DNA of 5,060 nt from Synechococcales cyanobacterium PMM_0085 (GTDB lineage: Bacteria > Cyanobacteriota > Cyanobacteriia > Elainellales > Elainellaceae). This document shows positions 5,054 to 5,060 of this stretch, piece by piece (the stretch's first letter is position 1; every line of letters begins with the position of its first letter). The notes beneath the pieces are model-generated. The model saw nothing but the letters and a program-made list of their open reading frames with translations, did no database searches and had not been told where the DNA came from. Location of the stretch: positions 1 through 5,060 of the forward strand of contig CASBQJ010000447.1 of NCBI GenBank assembly GCA_949127705.1, in the 5' to 3' direction. The position numbers were made by a program, and so were the translations under genes.

Positions 5054-5060
5054 GCTGAAC

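Overview
The window looks like cyanobacterial chromosome. The octamer GCGATCGC (HIP1) occurs nine times in 5060 bases, where chance predicts well under one. The gene families agree with this: a urea-transporter-like sensory binding domain without a signal peptide, a long pentapeptide repeat protein, and a fused oligopeptide-type double ATPase with no permease beside it. I cannot name the genus.

Layout, left to right. (1) Bases 1-329, minus: the N-terminal 109 residues of a UrtA/FmdD-like substrate-binding domain whose gene runs off the left edge. It has no export signal, so it is probably the input domain of a cytoplasmic signalling protein. (2) Bases 359-702, plus: two small genes overlapping by ATGA. 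One encodes a 62-residue zinc-ribbon-like cysteine-rich (CPXCG family) protein, the other a 52-residue protein with two likely membrane segments. Only 29 bases separate this pair from the divergent gene 1. (3) Bases 722-2677, minus: a 651-residue double ATP-binding protein of the Dpp/Opp/Gsi class, convergent with the small pair and preceded by a good sigma-70-type promoter at 2736-2764. (4) Bases 2825-4974, minus: a second ATGA-coupled pair. The upstream gene encodes a 385-residue protein that I read as three diverged copies of one helical domain, with a Pro/Ala/Thr linker before the third copy. The downstream gene encodes a 331-residue pentapeptide repeat protein with about 61 repeats and one register shift.

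The ABC ATPase is a conventional part whose membrane partners must lie elsewhere. The most distinctive element is the right-hand operon, where a triplicated domain of unknown function is translationally linked to a very long right-handed beta-helix. That arrangement suggests a two-protein scaffold or adaptor, but no catalytic motif is visible in either protein and the function is open. The left-hand small pair, a metal-binding ribbon plus a tiny membrane protein, is a second unit of unknown role. No RNA genes, CRISPR arrays, insertion sequences or clear intrinsic terminators were found.
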